Shown: piece by piece, positions 20,421 through 30,897 of the stretch
Numbering within the stretch: the first letter of the stretch is position 1
How the letters are laid out: each line of letters begins with the position of its first letter
DNA from: Zygnema cylindricum
Taxonomy: Eukaryota; Streptophyta; Zygnematophyceae; Zygnematales; Zygnemataceae
Reading direction: 5' to 3'
NCBI GenBank assembly: GCA_037447655.1
Contig: JBBHKE010003043.1
Location: forward strand, 72,257-136,256
DNA length: 64,000 nt
Notes under the pieces: model-generated
Database searches by the model: none
What the model was told of the DNA's origin: nothing
The model's input: only the letters and a program-made list of their open reading frames with translations
Program-made: the position numbers and the translations under genes

Positions 20421-22546
20421 CAAATGGAACACCTTCAACAGTAAGTCCAAACACTGCAAAAACCAAACAAAAAATTACACACACACAAATGTTCATTAAT
20501 AATTAGCAATGTTGAAAAACCCATTCTCCTCAAGGCAAAGCTTCCTCTCTTCACATAAGCCAAACTACTTTCTTCAGAGAGAACACATGTGAATAAGATA
20601 AAATTGACTTACATCCACAAGTAACACTCATTGGAAAAAAGATACAGGCGATGACAGAGATGTGAAAAATCTTCTGGTTGATCTTTTCAGCTTGCCACTG
20701 GTCCAAATTAGCTTGGAGAGTTGTAACCCGTGATGATATAAAGCCCAAACTTTCCTTACAGTACTCAATCCTTCCCAGCAATCCTCCCATGGCGGTATTC
20801 AAGGCCTCAATCTCCTCGTTGACATCCTCCTCAGGGGTCATGGACTCCTCCCTACAATCAGTTTCCGTGTTGACAACTTCCTGAGAGGTCGTGGACTCCT
20901 TTCCGGTTTCTGGGGCGATAGCTGACACTTCGTCGATCACTTTTGGAAGGGTCGTGGATCCCTTGCCAGGGGCTTCTGTGACGGTAGCATTCCTTCGTAG
21001 AAACCATCCTTTGGCATACATTTTGTCTTTCACTTTTGGAAGAATCAGGCTAGAGTGGACAACAACCTGGACAACAATAGAGGAATGCTTTTCACTTGAG
21101 CAAGATATCATTAACAGTCAGGACTTCTGATCCACTGCCCCCCTCCCCCTACCTCTGTTTCACTGTCAACTTTTCTTCCTCGTGTTCTGATAAGAAACAT
21201 TGTGTTAAGACAAAGGAGATGATACTCCCTCTATTGTTCATATAGACAGGACCTTCTCAATTTCATCCAGCATATGCTCAAAATGAAGTAGGCCCTTAAA
21301 AATTGAATCACGTCGAAATTGGAGAAGCAAAATGAAAGGGTCACCTGTAGCAATCCCTGCAAGTTAAGGAGCATTTTGTGGAAGGTTCTGTCCTTTAACA
21401 ATTGCGCCTTCGCTATGTCATCTGCTCGCATAAAAAAAGACAAGGTGCTCTAAAGCTCAGACCCTTGTTAAATACGTACTGTTCATTTTAGTTAAAGAAA
21501 AGTGGTCTTGCAAAAGTGTGCAGGAAGCAGACAGTTAAATAGGGCCTACAGCTACATAATATTCAGGCTAATGCCATTTAATTCATCCTGTTTCCAGATA
21601 TCGCTCTCCTTAAAATAGTAAATCTCCTATCTGTCTCCCTCGCCTCTTTCGTCTCCTTCTCTCACCTCCTCGATCCTTTTCTCTCTGCAGCTGTCAACTC
21701 CTTCATTCTTGTCTGGTCAATTCCCTTATTCCTCATTTATCCTCCCACAACTTACCCTTTTTCGAACTCCCTCGGTCTTCCCCCTGTTCCTAAAATTTCA
21801 AATCCACTTTCCTTCCCGTCTCAGCTACCCTTCCCCCTTGCCCCATAATCCACCCCACTAATTTCCCCACTAATTTGTGCTTCTTCCTCACCTTTGTCAA
21901 GTTCATTCTCCCGGGTTTCTACTTCTCTCTGCATGTGTTCCACCAGCCTCTCTATCTGGCTCAAAAAGTTTTCCAGGATAAGAATGAGAAGCCGGCCCAC
22001 ATATTTAAGAGAAGAAGGACTTGCCACGTGGAGGCAATGTAGCCGCAGGATGTCTTCCAGAATCAGATCATCTCCTGCCGTTGATCCTTTGTTAAGATTA
22101 TCAAGCTTAGAGGAATCGTCATTGGGTTCCCAGCTATCTCCTGCCTTGAGAAACATGTCAGATATGGACTGCGCGAATTCAAATTTAAAAGATTTATTTA
22201 AGCCCACACTAAATATGGACGTCTTCGAGGTTCGAGCTCCCAGTAGAAGGCCGAACTGGCTGTCAAGAGGGCAGTAAGAATTGATTCTGAACACCAGGGA
22301 ATCTTGGAGGCTGCCGTAGTACGGCCCATCGGTGAACAAAGACGCCAAATCCGAGGCTGTCATATCTTCGAATAAATTTCTGCGCAAAGCTTGGGCGAGT
22401 TCCTCTGCCATTTTTCTCATGGGATCAAGAGATTGTAGTTTTCTCTCAATGTCCAAGTGGTACCAGGAAAAGGATGGCTTCACACATCCTGCTTGAGAAA
22501 CACCTTTTATAGTGTATGTGTTGCATGCATCCATGCAATGTGACAT
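20071..22546 (-). CDS. CorA-like magnesium-transporter-family membrane protein, five exons
   Basis: Exons on the minus strand: up to 22546-21892, 21421-21345, 21294-21253, 21066-20613 and 20453-20071. Junctions keep phase and the sum is 1611 nt (536 aa plus stop). Donors include AAAG|GTGAGG, CAG|GTGACC and GGAT|GTAAGT. The intron-3 donor AAG|GTCCTG and acceptor are the least certain. CorA character comes from the acidic, helical soluble part (HMLDEIEK, coiled stretch LDQWQAEKINQK) followed by ISVIACIFFPMSVTCGLFG, the TM1-loop of the family. The signature GMN reads GLT, so Mg2+ transport cannot be assumed. TM2 (FLIVSMMCLLWFFVMFFVFF) is followed by a second, duplicated TM (FLIVSMMCLFWVLVMFFVFF). 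The start is uncertain: a TATAAAAGG at about 22505 suggests a start nearer the downstream Met at about 22420. Confidence 0.7.
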
Positions 22547-22639
22547 GCGTAGTCGGTGGGCTGAGCTCCATGGGATGCAGTCGGGAGAGACATGGAGCGT
22601 GGGCGAGATGGGAGGTCGGGAATAAATGAACGATGCTTT

Positions 22640-22942
22640 TTGTTTGCCATGGGGCGTTTACGTTTTGCCCGTCGGAAAAATTATGTATCCGTACAAGCAA
22701 AAGAATCGTAGGAGTCTCAAGATTCCGATACCATTTCACGTCGACCGTACGGGAGACTCAAAAGGAAAAAAAGTTAAAAACAAAGACGAATGGCAAAGCG
22801 CATCTTCTTCAACCGTTGAAACGGCACAGGCTGGAGTGCCGTACGTCTACAATGTCACGGAAAGACACGCGACGTCACAAGCCGTTACAAAAAATAACGT
22901 CCGTCATCACGTTGACCGCCGTCACGGGCATTGTGTTTTTTC
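22640..22942. repeat. Truncated relative of the TTA-flanked MITE interior
   Basis: Blocks such as GTACGTCTACAATGTCACG, CGTCACAAGCCGTTACAAAAA and CCGTCACGGGCATTGT resemble the interiors of MITE copies at 2235 and 23347. The element ends are not present here, and a CATAGTTC-family MITE has inserted at 22943. Overlapping frames are not genes. Confidence 0.4.
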
Positions 22943-23235
22943 CATAGTTCAAAAGTAAGGTGAAAGTAGGGCAGTAGGCCCATACAATATGCCTATTGTA
23001 TGCAAAACATACAATATGACCTTAAGACCCATATTGTATTCGGACCTATTCGGACCAATAAAAACATTCGGACCAAAAAATTTTATTTACACCGTAAGAT
23101 ACAGACGATCGGACGGTCGCTGATCAAAGTAGCGACCTAAGAAGATCACATGAAAAGCCCATAAAACAACTTACGATAAAGGCGCCAACCAAAGGCCTAC
23201 CATAAAAACGCCTACTTTTGAACTATGGTTTTTTC
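22935..23235. mobile_element. CATAGTTC-family MITE, copy 2, with 8-bp target duplication
   Basis: GTTTTTTC at 22935-22942 and 23228-23235 flanks a 285-bp element (22943-23227) starting CATAGTTCAAAAGTA and ending TACTTTTGAACTATG. The perfect 8-bp duplication points to a hAT-type origin. It shares the GACGATCGGACGGTCGCTGATCAAAGTAGCG block and both ends with the 694-bp copy 1, and looks like a shorter derivative. Confidence 0.85.
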
Positions 23236-23343
23236 AATTTTAGCAATGCTACTTCCTTTTGTTCCTATAGACTCAGATGGTTTTCCATCGCACTTTTTAA
23301 TAAAGTCGGCCCTTTTTTTTTCCCTTATGTTACCATATCGTTG

Positions 23344-24213
23344 TTAGGGTATGGCCCCATGTGGCTAAGTTCGAGTTATTTTCTGTCGTTTTCCTTTATA
23401 ACTTAGCGCCGTACTGCCTAAGTTGCGACTGTACGAAGAAATCGCAAATTTGTAAAGTACAATTTGCGTCATTCTCGAACTTAGGATGTACGAAAATTGT
23501 ACGAAAATTTGTTGTCTTGGGTTTTTTCGACTCACTTTCACTTCATCTTCAAACTTATCATAAACCACATCGGCAATGTGTTTTAAGCTAAGTAAAACAG
23601 TTAACACCAATAGAAAAACATATTTCCACGTGTGGAAAGTTTTCAAAAGTTTTTGACGACTAAAAAAAATACAGGGCCGTTCGTTTTTGACCGCATGCAC
23701 CTTGTACGGTTTTTTTTTTTTGCAGGGGTCTCGAGGTTGCAGGATCATTTCACAGAAAGTTGAAAAATCTGCGAAGTCATGGCGGCCGGACAGGAGAGGT
23801 TCACGCAAAGGCATGTTGTAAAGCCACGGCTTGGCTGTACGTCTACGATGTCACGCAATGACAAGCGACATACCAAATCGTTTCAAAAATTACGATGTGC
23901 CTTGCGACGCTTCAAAAAGTTTCGAAAAAATACGGTGCGGCAAAGACAAATTGTACACGGTGATAGCCGTCACTGGTATTGTCGACGAATACAATCGTCA
24001 CAAACTTAAGTAACAATTTCGAGTAAACACATAAAGACACCTAAAATCCGGGTCCACCGGATTCGCGCTAAAATACAAAGTAAGTTCGCTAAGTTACAAG
24101 TACATAGGGTCGTACCCTTACACATAGGGTTACCTGAAATCCGGGTCCGCCGGATCTGTGTTAAAAAACAAAGTAAGTTCGCTAAGTTAGAATTACATGG
24201 GGACATACCCTTA
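23344..24213. mobile_element. PIF/Harbinger-like MITE, copy 2, with duplicated right end
   Basis: TTA then GGGTATGGCCCCATGTG on the left. On the right two successive ends are present: one finishing GTACCC-TTA at 24118-24120 and a second finishing GACATACCC-TTA at 24211-24213. The last 90 or so bases (CACATAGGG/CCTGAAATCCGGGTCC...GTAAGTTCGCTAAGTTA) are therefore in tandem. The interior resembles copy 1. There is no transposase frame. Confidence 0.7.
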
Positions 24214-24479
24214 TTGCTTTGAATCTTTTTTTTTGTGAGTATACTGTATTTATCCACACTACCGTACTGTATATATCTTCGACATTTGTGGAATGCTTTT
24301 GCCTTTCCAAATAGCGTTCACACGTGCGGTCGAGTCCCGCGATTTATGACAAGTCAATCCGTACAGGCGAAAGTACACGCTCAAATTGTCAGTACGTGTG
24401 TACGATATTAACTTTCACACGTGCAAACTTGCGCGCATCCCTGTAACTTCAAGAAGCATTTTTCGATGCTTTTGTCTAT

Positions 24480-24908
24480 CCCGTCCCTTCTTTTCCCCTG
24501 GATGGAGGGAAGGAGGGGGGGGGGGGGGGGGGGGGGGGGGGAGAGGGGGAGAAGGATAGGAGTACAACGACAGAAATCAAAATTCTTTTCTACAACAAGT
24601 TAAAAGTTGTATTTACTCTACTCTAAGAATAAAAATGGAAGAAAAAGGAAAAAAAAACAAAAAAAAAAAATGAGAAAAAGAGGAAAAACAATTAAATATG
24701 TATGGAAATAAACGCCTGCTTTCCCATCTATTTTCATTTTTCGTAACTGAAAAATAATTTTTCAAACAGTTTTTTTTTTTGGGATTTAAAATAAACAAAC
24801 ATCTGGCCCACACACAAAAAACACAGACACAAAGTCTCCCTCCTCACCACCTCCCTCCCCTGTCCATCCACCCCCTCCTGGCAGTCTTGCCGCCTGCCTC
24901 TGCCCAAC

Positions 24909-24949
<41 letters not shown>

Positions 24950-25000
24950 GGGGGGGGGGGCGGGGAGGGGGGGGGGGAGGGGGGGGGGGGGGGGGAAGGC
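24480..25000. repeat. Dispersed repeat ending in a long poly-G block
   Basis: 24520-24905 is related to 6920-7311. It is bordered by near-pure G runs at about 24508-24542 and 24909-24996, the latter almost 90 bases with single A or C interruptions. On the opposite strand the Gs translate as polyproline; neither direction is a gene. Homopolymer lengths from assembly are unreliable here. Confidence 0.6.
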
Positions 25001-25762
25001 ACAGGATGTGCATCTCGCTCCTACAAAAAATCCCCTTACATGAGTCTATACTCATTAGTGTGGATGTCTTCTCCCCCCTCGTCTTGCAACACCTTTCTGC
25101 AGAAGAATCTTAATTAAAGATGATTATTTAGATTTAGTCTGTATTTCTGTGGGTATTAGTTTGTGTGAGGTTTTAGATACGGTAATTAGTCTGGATAGAA
25201 GATAGATGTACTTTTTGAAAATAGAAAATTGATGTACGACTATTTCATCCGTACTCTGAGGGCCTATCATGAAAATTAGGGTCAAAAGTGGGTCGTTGGT
25301 TAGTAATAAAATCCACACTAATTTAGGTGTGGTGAACATTGCTTTATATTTCAACTTTTTAGTCAAGGGTCGAAAATTATTACTTAGATACAGGAGGAGT
25401 ATCACATCCTTGACATGAAAAGGAAATCATTGACACATGAAAGGTTTTCTAAACAATATTAAAGTTCTTTACAACAAAATTGTGGAAGAAATTGGAAAGG
25501 AGCAAAAAAAACAAAAAAAAAATGCATTTGTATGTTTCTCTTTTGACCTTTTACAAATAGGGCTACAGTAACAATTCCAAAATTACTTTAAACACTAAAT
25601 TTTTGGAACCCTCGAACTCTATTTTGAAACATACGAACAAAGTTTCTGATTTGGTTTACGTTTTAGAATATTCTATGTTACAATGTCATCAAATTCGACT
25701 CGAAAAATAAAAATATGAACAGCATGAGCATCTTGGATGACGAAAGCTTCAGATTTACAGTT

Positions 25763-28700
25763 TTACGGAACTGCATGGAACCCCGTATGTGTAGAGTTGT
25801 ACTTATCCAGAAGATGCTGGCCACTTGTAGTGGGAGGCCACCTGCAAAAATTTGCAAAGAGAAGGTAAAAAAATGTTTTAAGTTTGACAATATTTTTCAG
25901 AAACAATATAACCGGATGATGATAGTGGAAGCTATGTACATAAAGGACGGAAGTGAGTAAATTTTCTTGAAAAATAAAAGATAAAAAGAAAATTGGCGGG
26001 AAAGGAAAAGAGAGATGAGCGAGAAATTGGAAACTTGTGTGCTAAAACGTTGCAAAAACTGGAGTTCAAGCAGAGGTCAAAAAAAAAAAAGCAGGAAAAT
26101 GTTAACTTTGCTATTCCATTTCCTGCCAAAAAAATTCAAAATGATTGTATTGTGTCTATGTTATGGTGTAGGTAAGTTTTGAAAAAGATAGAAAGTGATA
26201 ATGCAACGCTAGGCAACAATGATAAGATAAGATGGTTCAGATAAAAAACAATAAAACTAAAGAAATAGTGCAATAGGGACAGAACGGATAGACATTGAAA
26301 CGGAGAAAGGTAAGACATAGATTAAGATGAAAAACAAAGGTAAAAAATGGAAGAAAAAGGAATTAAATTTGAATTAAATTTCAGAAGAAAACCAATTCCA
26401 ATACAGCATGAAGTGAAGATTTAGTAATTATAATAAAAAACCAAAGAAGTTCACCGACAACTCATACTTTGGAGGATTTTTTTCGTCGCAACATGTCGGC
26501 AAACATTCGACCACACAATCAAAATTTGGTTCAAAAAAAAATGGAATGGAATATCGTTCTCGACCATTTGTACAACAGACTCGATGCATTGTCGATCGGA
26601 ACAAATTATTACTCCATCTTTCCAACATATCTCCCAAATTTACCACAAAAGCGCCTTCCAATCCGTGCACATCTTCCCAAACTTGGGGAAGTCTGTCTTT
26701 ATCTTTGCATATCTAGAAAAAGGAGAAAAAGACATAAAAAGTGAAAAGGGGAAGAAAGAGTTCTTTGTCATTGCATAAAAAAGAGATAAGAAATAAGAAA
26801 ATCAAGAAACCAAACAAATGCCAAAATGCAAAAACACAAAAAATTAGAAAGAGTTAGGCATCAACGATAAAAATAATAAAAACAATGACAAAAACAAACA
26901 CTGTAGTAAAGGTTAGTGATAGTATTCAAAAGCCCAAAATTATCCCATAGTTTGGGTTAGAAGAGAGTTTAACACGAAAGAAAAAAATATTCGTTTTTAC
27001 CCACTTGTAACCCAGGCCCATCTACTGCCAAAAGAGTTAACATTCCGTAATCCGTATGAGCTCCGGACCCAAATATTCCTTCCTCAGGTGAAGACAATTC
27101 CGCACTGTAATGAATAAGACGAAGAAGTGCCATCGGGCAGTCAAACATTCCGGGCATCTCGAAAAAGTTTTCGGGCAGATCAAGAGCCAACGAGATGAGT
27201 CGGACGAGCTGGAGAGAGAGAGAGTGAACTTTCTGGAAATAGGTTTCCATGATGGGGCGAAAATCGGGTAGGAGGTCTGGTGGGGGAGGGGGAGAGGGAG
27301 AGCGGGAGGGGGGGGAGAGAATGGGAGAGAGATGATTTGAAGTTGTATTGGGAAGGCTTTGACTCGTGGACTCACTGCATGCCGAGACGGTTGATATTGT
27401 TGTGTAATTCCTCCACTAGAGCTCGTCTATCTGCCCCGGATAAAGCCAGAAATAATCACAAAGTTCACGAACATGTCACTTCAATATCCGATTACAAGAC
27501 GGATCGAAAATGACAGTATTAAAATGAACTCTAACAATTTACAACTGTTATCAACTTATTCTGGCACATTATTTTTCATAATGTATCACAAAAACCCCTT
27601 TATTTGTCCCTCTGAGGATATCTGAAACAGTAAACGCCTCACATTACCTACAACCGTGTTTATTGTGGATTTCACAATAATTAGTGGACAGAATTGGGAT
27701 TCACGGTAATAAGTGGGGATACAGGTCGATATAAAACACTCTGGAATCACCATAATTAATGTAGACAGTTAGGTTCACTACAATTTAAGGGTTCACTGGA
27801 ATTAACGAGGACATTGAATTACGTTTCAAGTTCGCTGTAAGTGCGGATCTAAAACTACACCGCGAATCGTTATTAGACTATAGAAATTATTAGAGTAAAG
27901 AAAAAACTAGAGTCATTCATTCTAATTTAGTGCCAGGAGACGTGGCCGATTATGGTCCACGTCCTTAAATAGTGTAATTTGTTGTATTTAAGGTATCAAC
28001 GTCAAAATTTTGGGGTGCCGATATAGAGTACATAAGGCTAAAAACGATTCACGGTGTACACCTTTCAGTTCACTACAATTAGAGTGGAAATGAAAGTACC
28101 ACTATCAACAGTGTGATTTTATTTTTTTGTTTTTTCAAGTGGATACAGGTTGAGTGTAGTTAGTGTGGATAGAAATGTAACATGGATGTCACCTTAGAAA
28201 AGAGTTTTTTTGGACTTTATGACTCTCTCTTTCTCTCTCTCTTTCTCTCCCCTCCCTCTCTCTCACACCTTGATTCTGAAACCGCCCAATGATGCATCAC
28301 AGTTTAGAAATCGGTCACCATGATAATAAGAAACCCTAAAACACTCTAAAATTAATTAAAAAAAAAAACCAAAAACAACTTCAAAGCAAAAAAAAACAAA
28401 CTGAAAAGCACTAAAAACCTCCCTAAAAATAACTTAAAAAAAAACTAAAAAAAAACCCTAGAAAAAAACCCCTCAAATAACCCTAAAACAATCCTAAAAG
28501 ACGCCTAACCCCCCCGCCTACAAATAGCCTATAGCCACCCCTCCCTCCAACCAGCTGTCCCCTCCCCTCCCCTCCCTCCCTCCCCTATCGCCCACCGTCC
28601 GTGAGGTGCACCCCCGCTCTCTGGAAGTCCAGCCTCAGCATCTCCGCCACTCGGAGCGCCTCGCCCGACAGTGCGCCCGACCCGCGCTCTCTCTCTCTCT

Positions 28701-30897
28701 CCAGGGCGCCCGCCAGGAGGCCGTACAGCTCGGGGCTGGTGTTCAGACTCTGCCAGAAAAAGACAAAAAAGGGAACAAAAAAAGGGGAACAACAAAAGGG
28801 GAACAAAAAAACAAAAGCAACCACAAAAAGACAAAAAGGGGAACAAAAAAAAGGGGAACAAAAAAAAAAACAACCACAAAAAGACAAAAAGGGGAACAGA
28901 AAAAAAAAAGAAAAAAGCAATGAGGTGCCTGGAGGGTTTCGTACAGGTGGGGGCTGGAGTTCAGAGAAGTTGTACATCATATGGATTTTTTTACGAGGTG
29001 TCGAGAGAGAGGGGGAGAGGGAGAGAGAGGAGGGGAGGAGAGGGAGGGAGGGAGAGCGCGAGAGAGAGAGAGAGACAGAGAGATAGAAGGGGGGAGAGAG
29101 AGAGAGGGCGACAGATAAAATAGACTCATTTTTTCCTCACTCTCCTTGGTATTCTGGCTACAGAATCAGATAAAAAACATGGACAAAGATCCAACAAAAC
29201 CTCTAAGGAAAACTAGAAAAAATAAAAGTCTAAAAGGAATTAAAACGGGCATCAAAACGGAATTAAATAGGGTTTAAAATGGAATCAAAAGGGGTATAAC
29301 AATGAACCACAAGGGTTACAAAAACCCCAAAAAACGTTAAAAAACCCTAGAAAACCCAAAAAAAAAAAAAACAAAAAAACCCAAAAAAAAAAGAAGAAAA
29401 AAGAAAAAAGAGGCGAACTCCCTCCCAATGAAAAGAAAAAAAAAAGAGGCGAGTTCCCTCACAATGATCCGCCATATCGAAAGTCGTCAACCCAGCATCC
29501 GCGTATTTAAACATGGCCTCCACTGCCATTTTTGGGTCAATGGCTCCCCACCCCCCACTGGTCTGCCACATGCCGTTCACTACGCGGCAAATCCCTATTT
29601 CGTCTCCACCCTGCTTCACTGCGCAGATTCCATACAATATTTAATACAAATCAGGGAGGGGGGAAAGTTGGAGAGAAATTAGTTCAGATTTAAAAATGAA
29701 TTCTGGAAGGGCATGTGATCATATGAGTCTGAGCAAAAGTTCAATTTAAAAAAAAAAAAAATAAGAAAAGAAAAAAAGAAAGAGACCTTTCGCAGGCCAC
29801 TGATTGGGTCCATGGAGAGGTTTTTGGGATCGCGGATCGTCGGCAGGAATTTCGAGTCCGATATAAAAACCTTCTTTTGTGTCCCCTTTTTTTTGTAAAA
29901 CAGGGTCTAAAATTTCCTCCTCAAAAGGTGTGTAACCTCTGTTATTTTCATCCTGGCCTCAAAATCCCCCGTGCCCCCGCTCCCCGCCCCCCCATCCCTT
30001 CTCAACACAAAAAAAAGGGGGGGGGGGTAGAGGGGAGAGGAGGGAGAGAAGAGGGGGGCGAGGGAGGGAGGGAGAAAGGGAGGGAGGGGGAATGCGGGGT
30101 TGACGGAGAGGAGGACACAACAGCTATGGAGGGGGAAAAAAACGCATAAGATTTTTTCTTCTCATGTAATTTTTTTTTCATTCTCCACTTTTTTTATAGA
30201 CTGATAAAATTTAGTAAAATAAAATCCATGATAAAGAAAATGAAATGAGAATTTTGAAAAAAAAACAGGGAGATTTTAATGAGTCTGGTTTTAATTTGCC
30301 TATTACTTTATTGCTATTTTTTTTTATTTAATTTATTATTTCCTTCTTTCCTGAATTTTGAGGTACCTGAAGAAGTTTTTCTTTCTCGGAGTCGGGCAGC
30401 GCAAAAAGTTTTTTTGATTCCAAAAAAACTTTATTGACAAGGTCTAAATCGATTCCGTGATTCGTCAAATAAAAGAATCCTGCATTTATTGAGGCCTAAA
30501 ATCCCAAGGGAAAAAAAAAATACAAAAAAAGGGGTGAAGGGTGTAATGTAGAGGAAAGGAGAAACACAAGGAAAAAAAAAACAAAATAGAGAGGGGTCAA
30601 AAAAAAAAAGAAAAAAAAAACGCAAAACGCAAAAACAAACTGGAGAAAAAAACAAACTGGATAAAAAAAACTAAAAAAACCCTAAAAAACCCTCGTGCTC
30701 TCTCTCACTCTTCCTTCCCTCTGGCGAAAAAAAAATGGCAAAAAAACAAAACATGATGCAATCCATACTATTCATGTGTCCGTACAGTATTTCCAGTAGC
30801 TGACCTGGCGAATGGCGGCGGCCGCTTGGAGTGTCACGTGGCGGTCGTCTGTTGGTGAGGGCATCCGAACCACCGCCAGTTCAGGAAGAGGAGCCAT
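25763..30897 (-). CDS. 2-oxoglutarate/Fe(II)-dependent dioxygenase, plant type, complete in six exons
   Basis: Exons: 30897-30805, 30495-30367, 29952-29787, 27276-27005, 26712-26468 and 25841-25763, giving 984 nt or 327 aa. All junctions are GT-AG with matching phase, for example CGCCAG|GTCAGC, CTTCAG|GTACCT and CCAAA|GTATGAG. The N-terminal DIOX_N part has NAGFFYLTNHG (about 35-45) and KKLFALP. Then come NRGYTPFEEEILDP, GFYIGLEIP and HGPNQWP. The jelly roll carries the Fe(II) triad HTD (203, 205) with H263 (STMHRV) and the 2-oxoglutarate clamp RYS (273-275). NLGDMLERWSN and VECLPTC match the plant group related to Arabidopsis At1g35190. Such enzymes are soluble oxidases of small metabolites; the substrate is unknown. 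Intron 3 is 2.5 kb and holds foreign exon fragments. The start is the first Met with a family-like N-terminus. Confidence 0.9.
27376..28749 (-). pseudogene. Two exons resembling mitochondrial intermediate peptidase (M3 family), inside the dioxygenase intron
   Basis: 28749-28596 is bounded by TTCTGGCAG and G|GTGGGC and encodes SLNTSPELYGLL...LRLDFQRAGVHLT. 27430-27376 is bounded by GGGGCAG and A|GTGAGT and encodes RRALVEELHNNINRLGM. The phases join (1 to 2). The pattern 'LN-T-LY ... L--DFE--GIHL ... L---I--L' is that of the N-terminal helical region of M3 oligopeptidases such as mitochondrial intermediate peptidase. No HExxH catalytic exon or other part is found nearby. A decayed copy of the exon start (LNSSPHLYETL) lies at about 28925-28970. 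Both exons sit in an intron of the dioxygenase on the same strand. Assigned from a short stretch, so moderate confidence. Confidence 0.5.
27856..28058. mobile_element. TA-flanked MITE (CACCG family), copy b
   Basis: TA-CACCGCGAATCGTTATTAG at the left and CGATTCACGGTG-TA at the right, 199 bp (27858-28056). The interior (GACGTGGCCGATTATGGTCC, GGGGTGCCGATATAGAGTAC) is nearly the same as copy c at 41276-41474. It lies in intron 3 of the dioxygenase gene. Confidence 0.8.
29463..29618 (-). other. Intact copy of aldo/keto reductase exon 2, inside the dioxygenase intron
   Basis: Bounded by GCGCAG and CATT|GTGAGG, 156 nt, phase 1 in and phase 1 out. It encodes EIGICRVVNGMWQTSGGWGA then FKYADAGLTTFDMADH, the N-terminal strand/helix of an aldo/keto reductase including the catalytic Asp. 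Its phases fit exactly between exon 1 (ending 40295) and exon 3 (starting 37919) of the reductase gene, whose own copy at 39056-39198 is frame-broken. Separate location, same strand, inside intron 3 of another gene. Confidence 0.75.

Noticed and set aside
24779-25117. Frames with polyglycine/polyproline
   Set aside because: They are the translation of a poly-G run.
28601-29123. Plus-strand frames of 105-161 codons
   Set aside because: They run through A-rich GAACAAAAAAAAGG repeats and antisense to the peptidase-like exon; the minus-strand exon is better supported.
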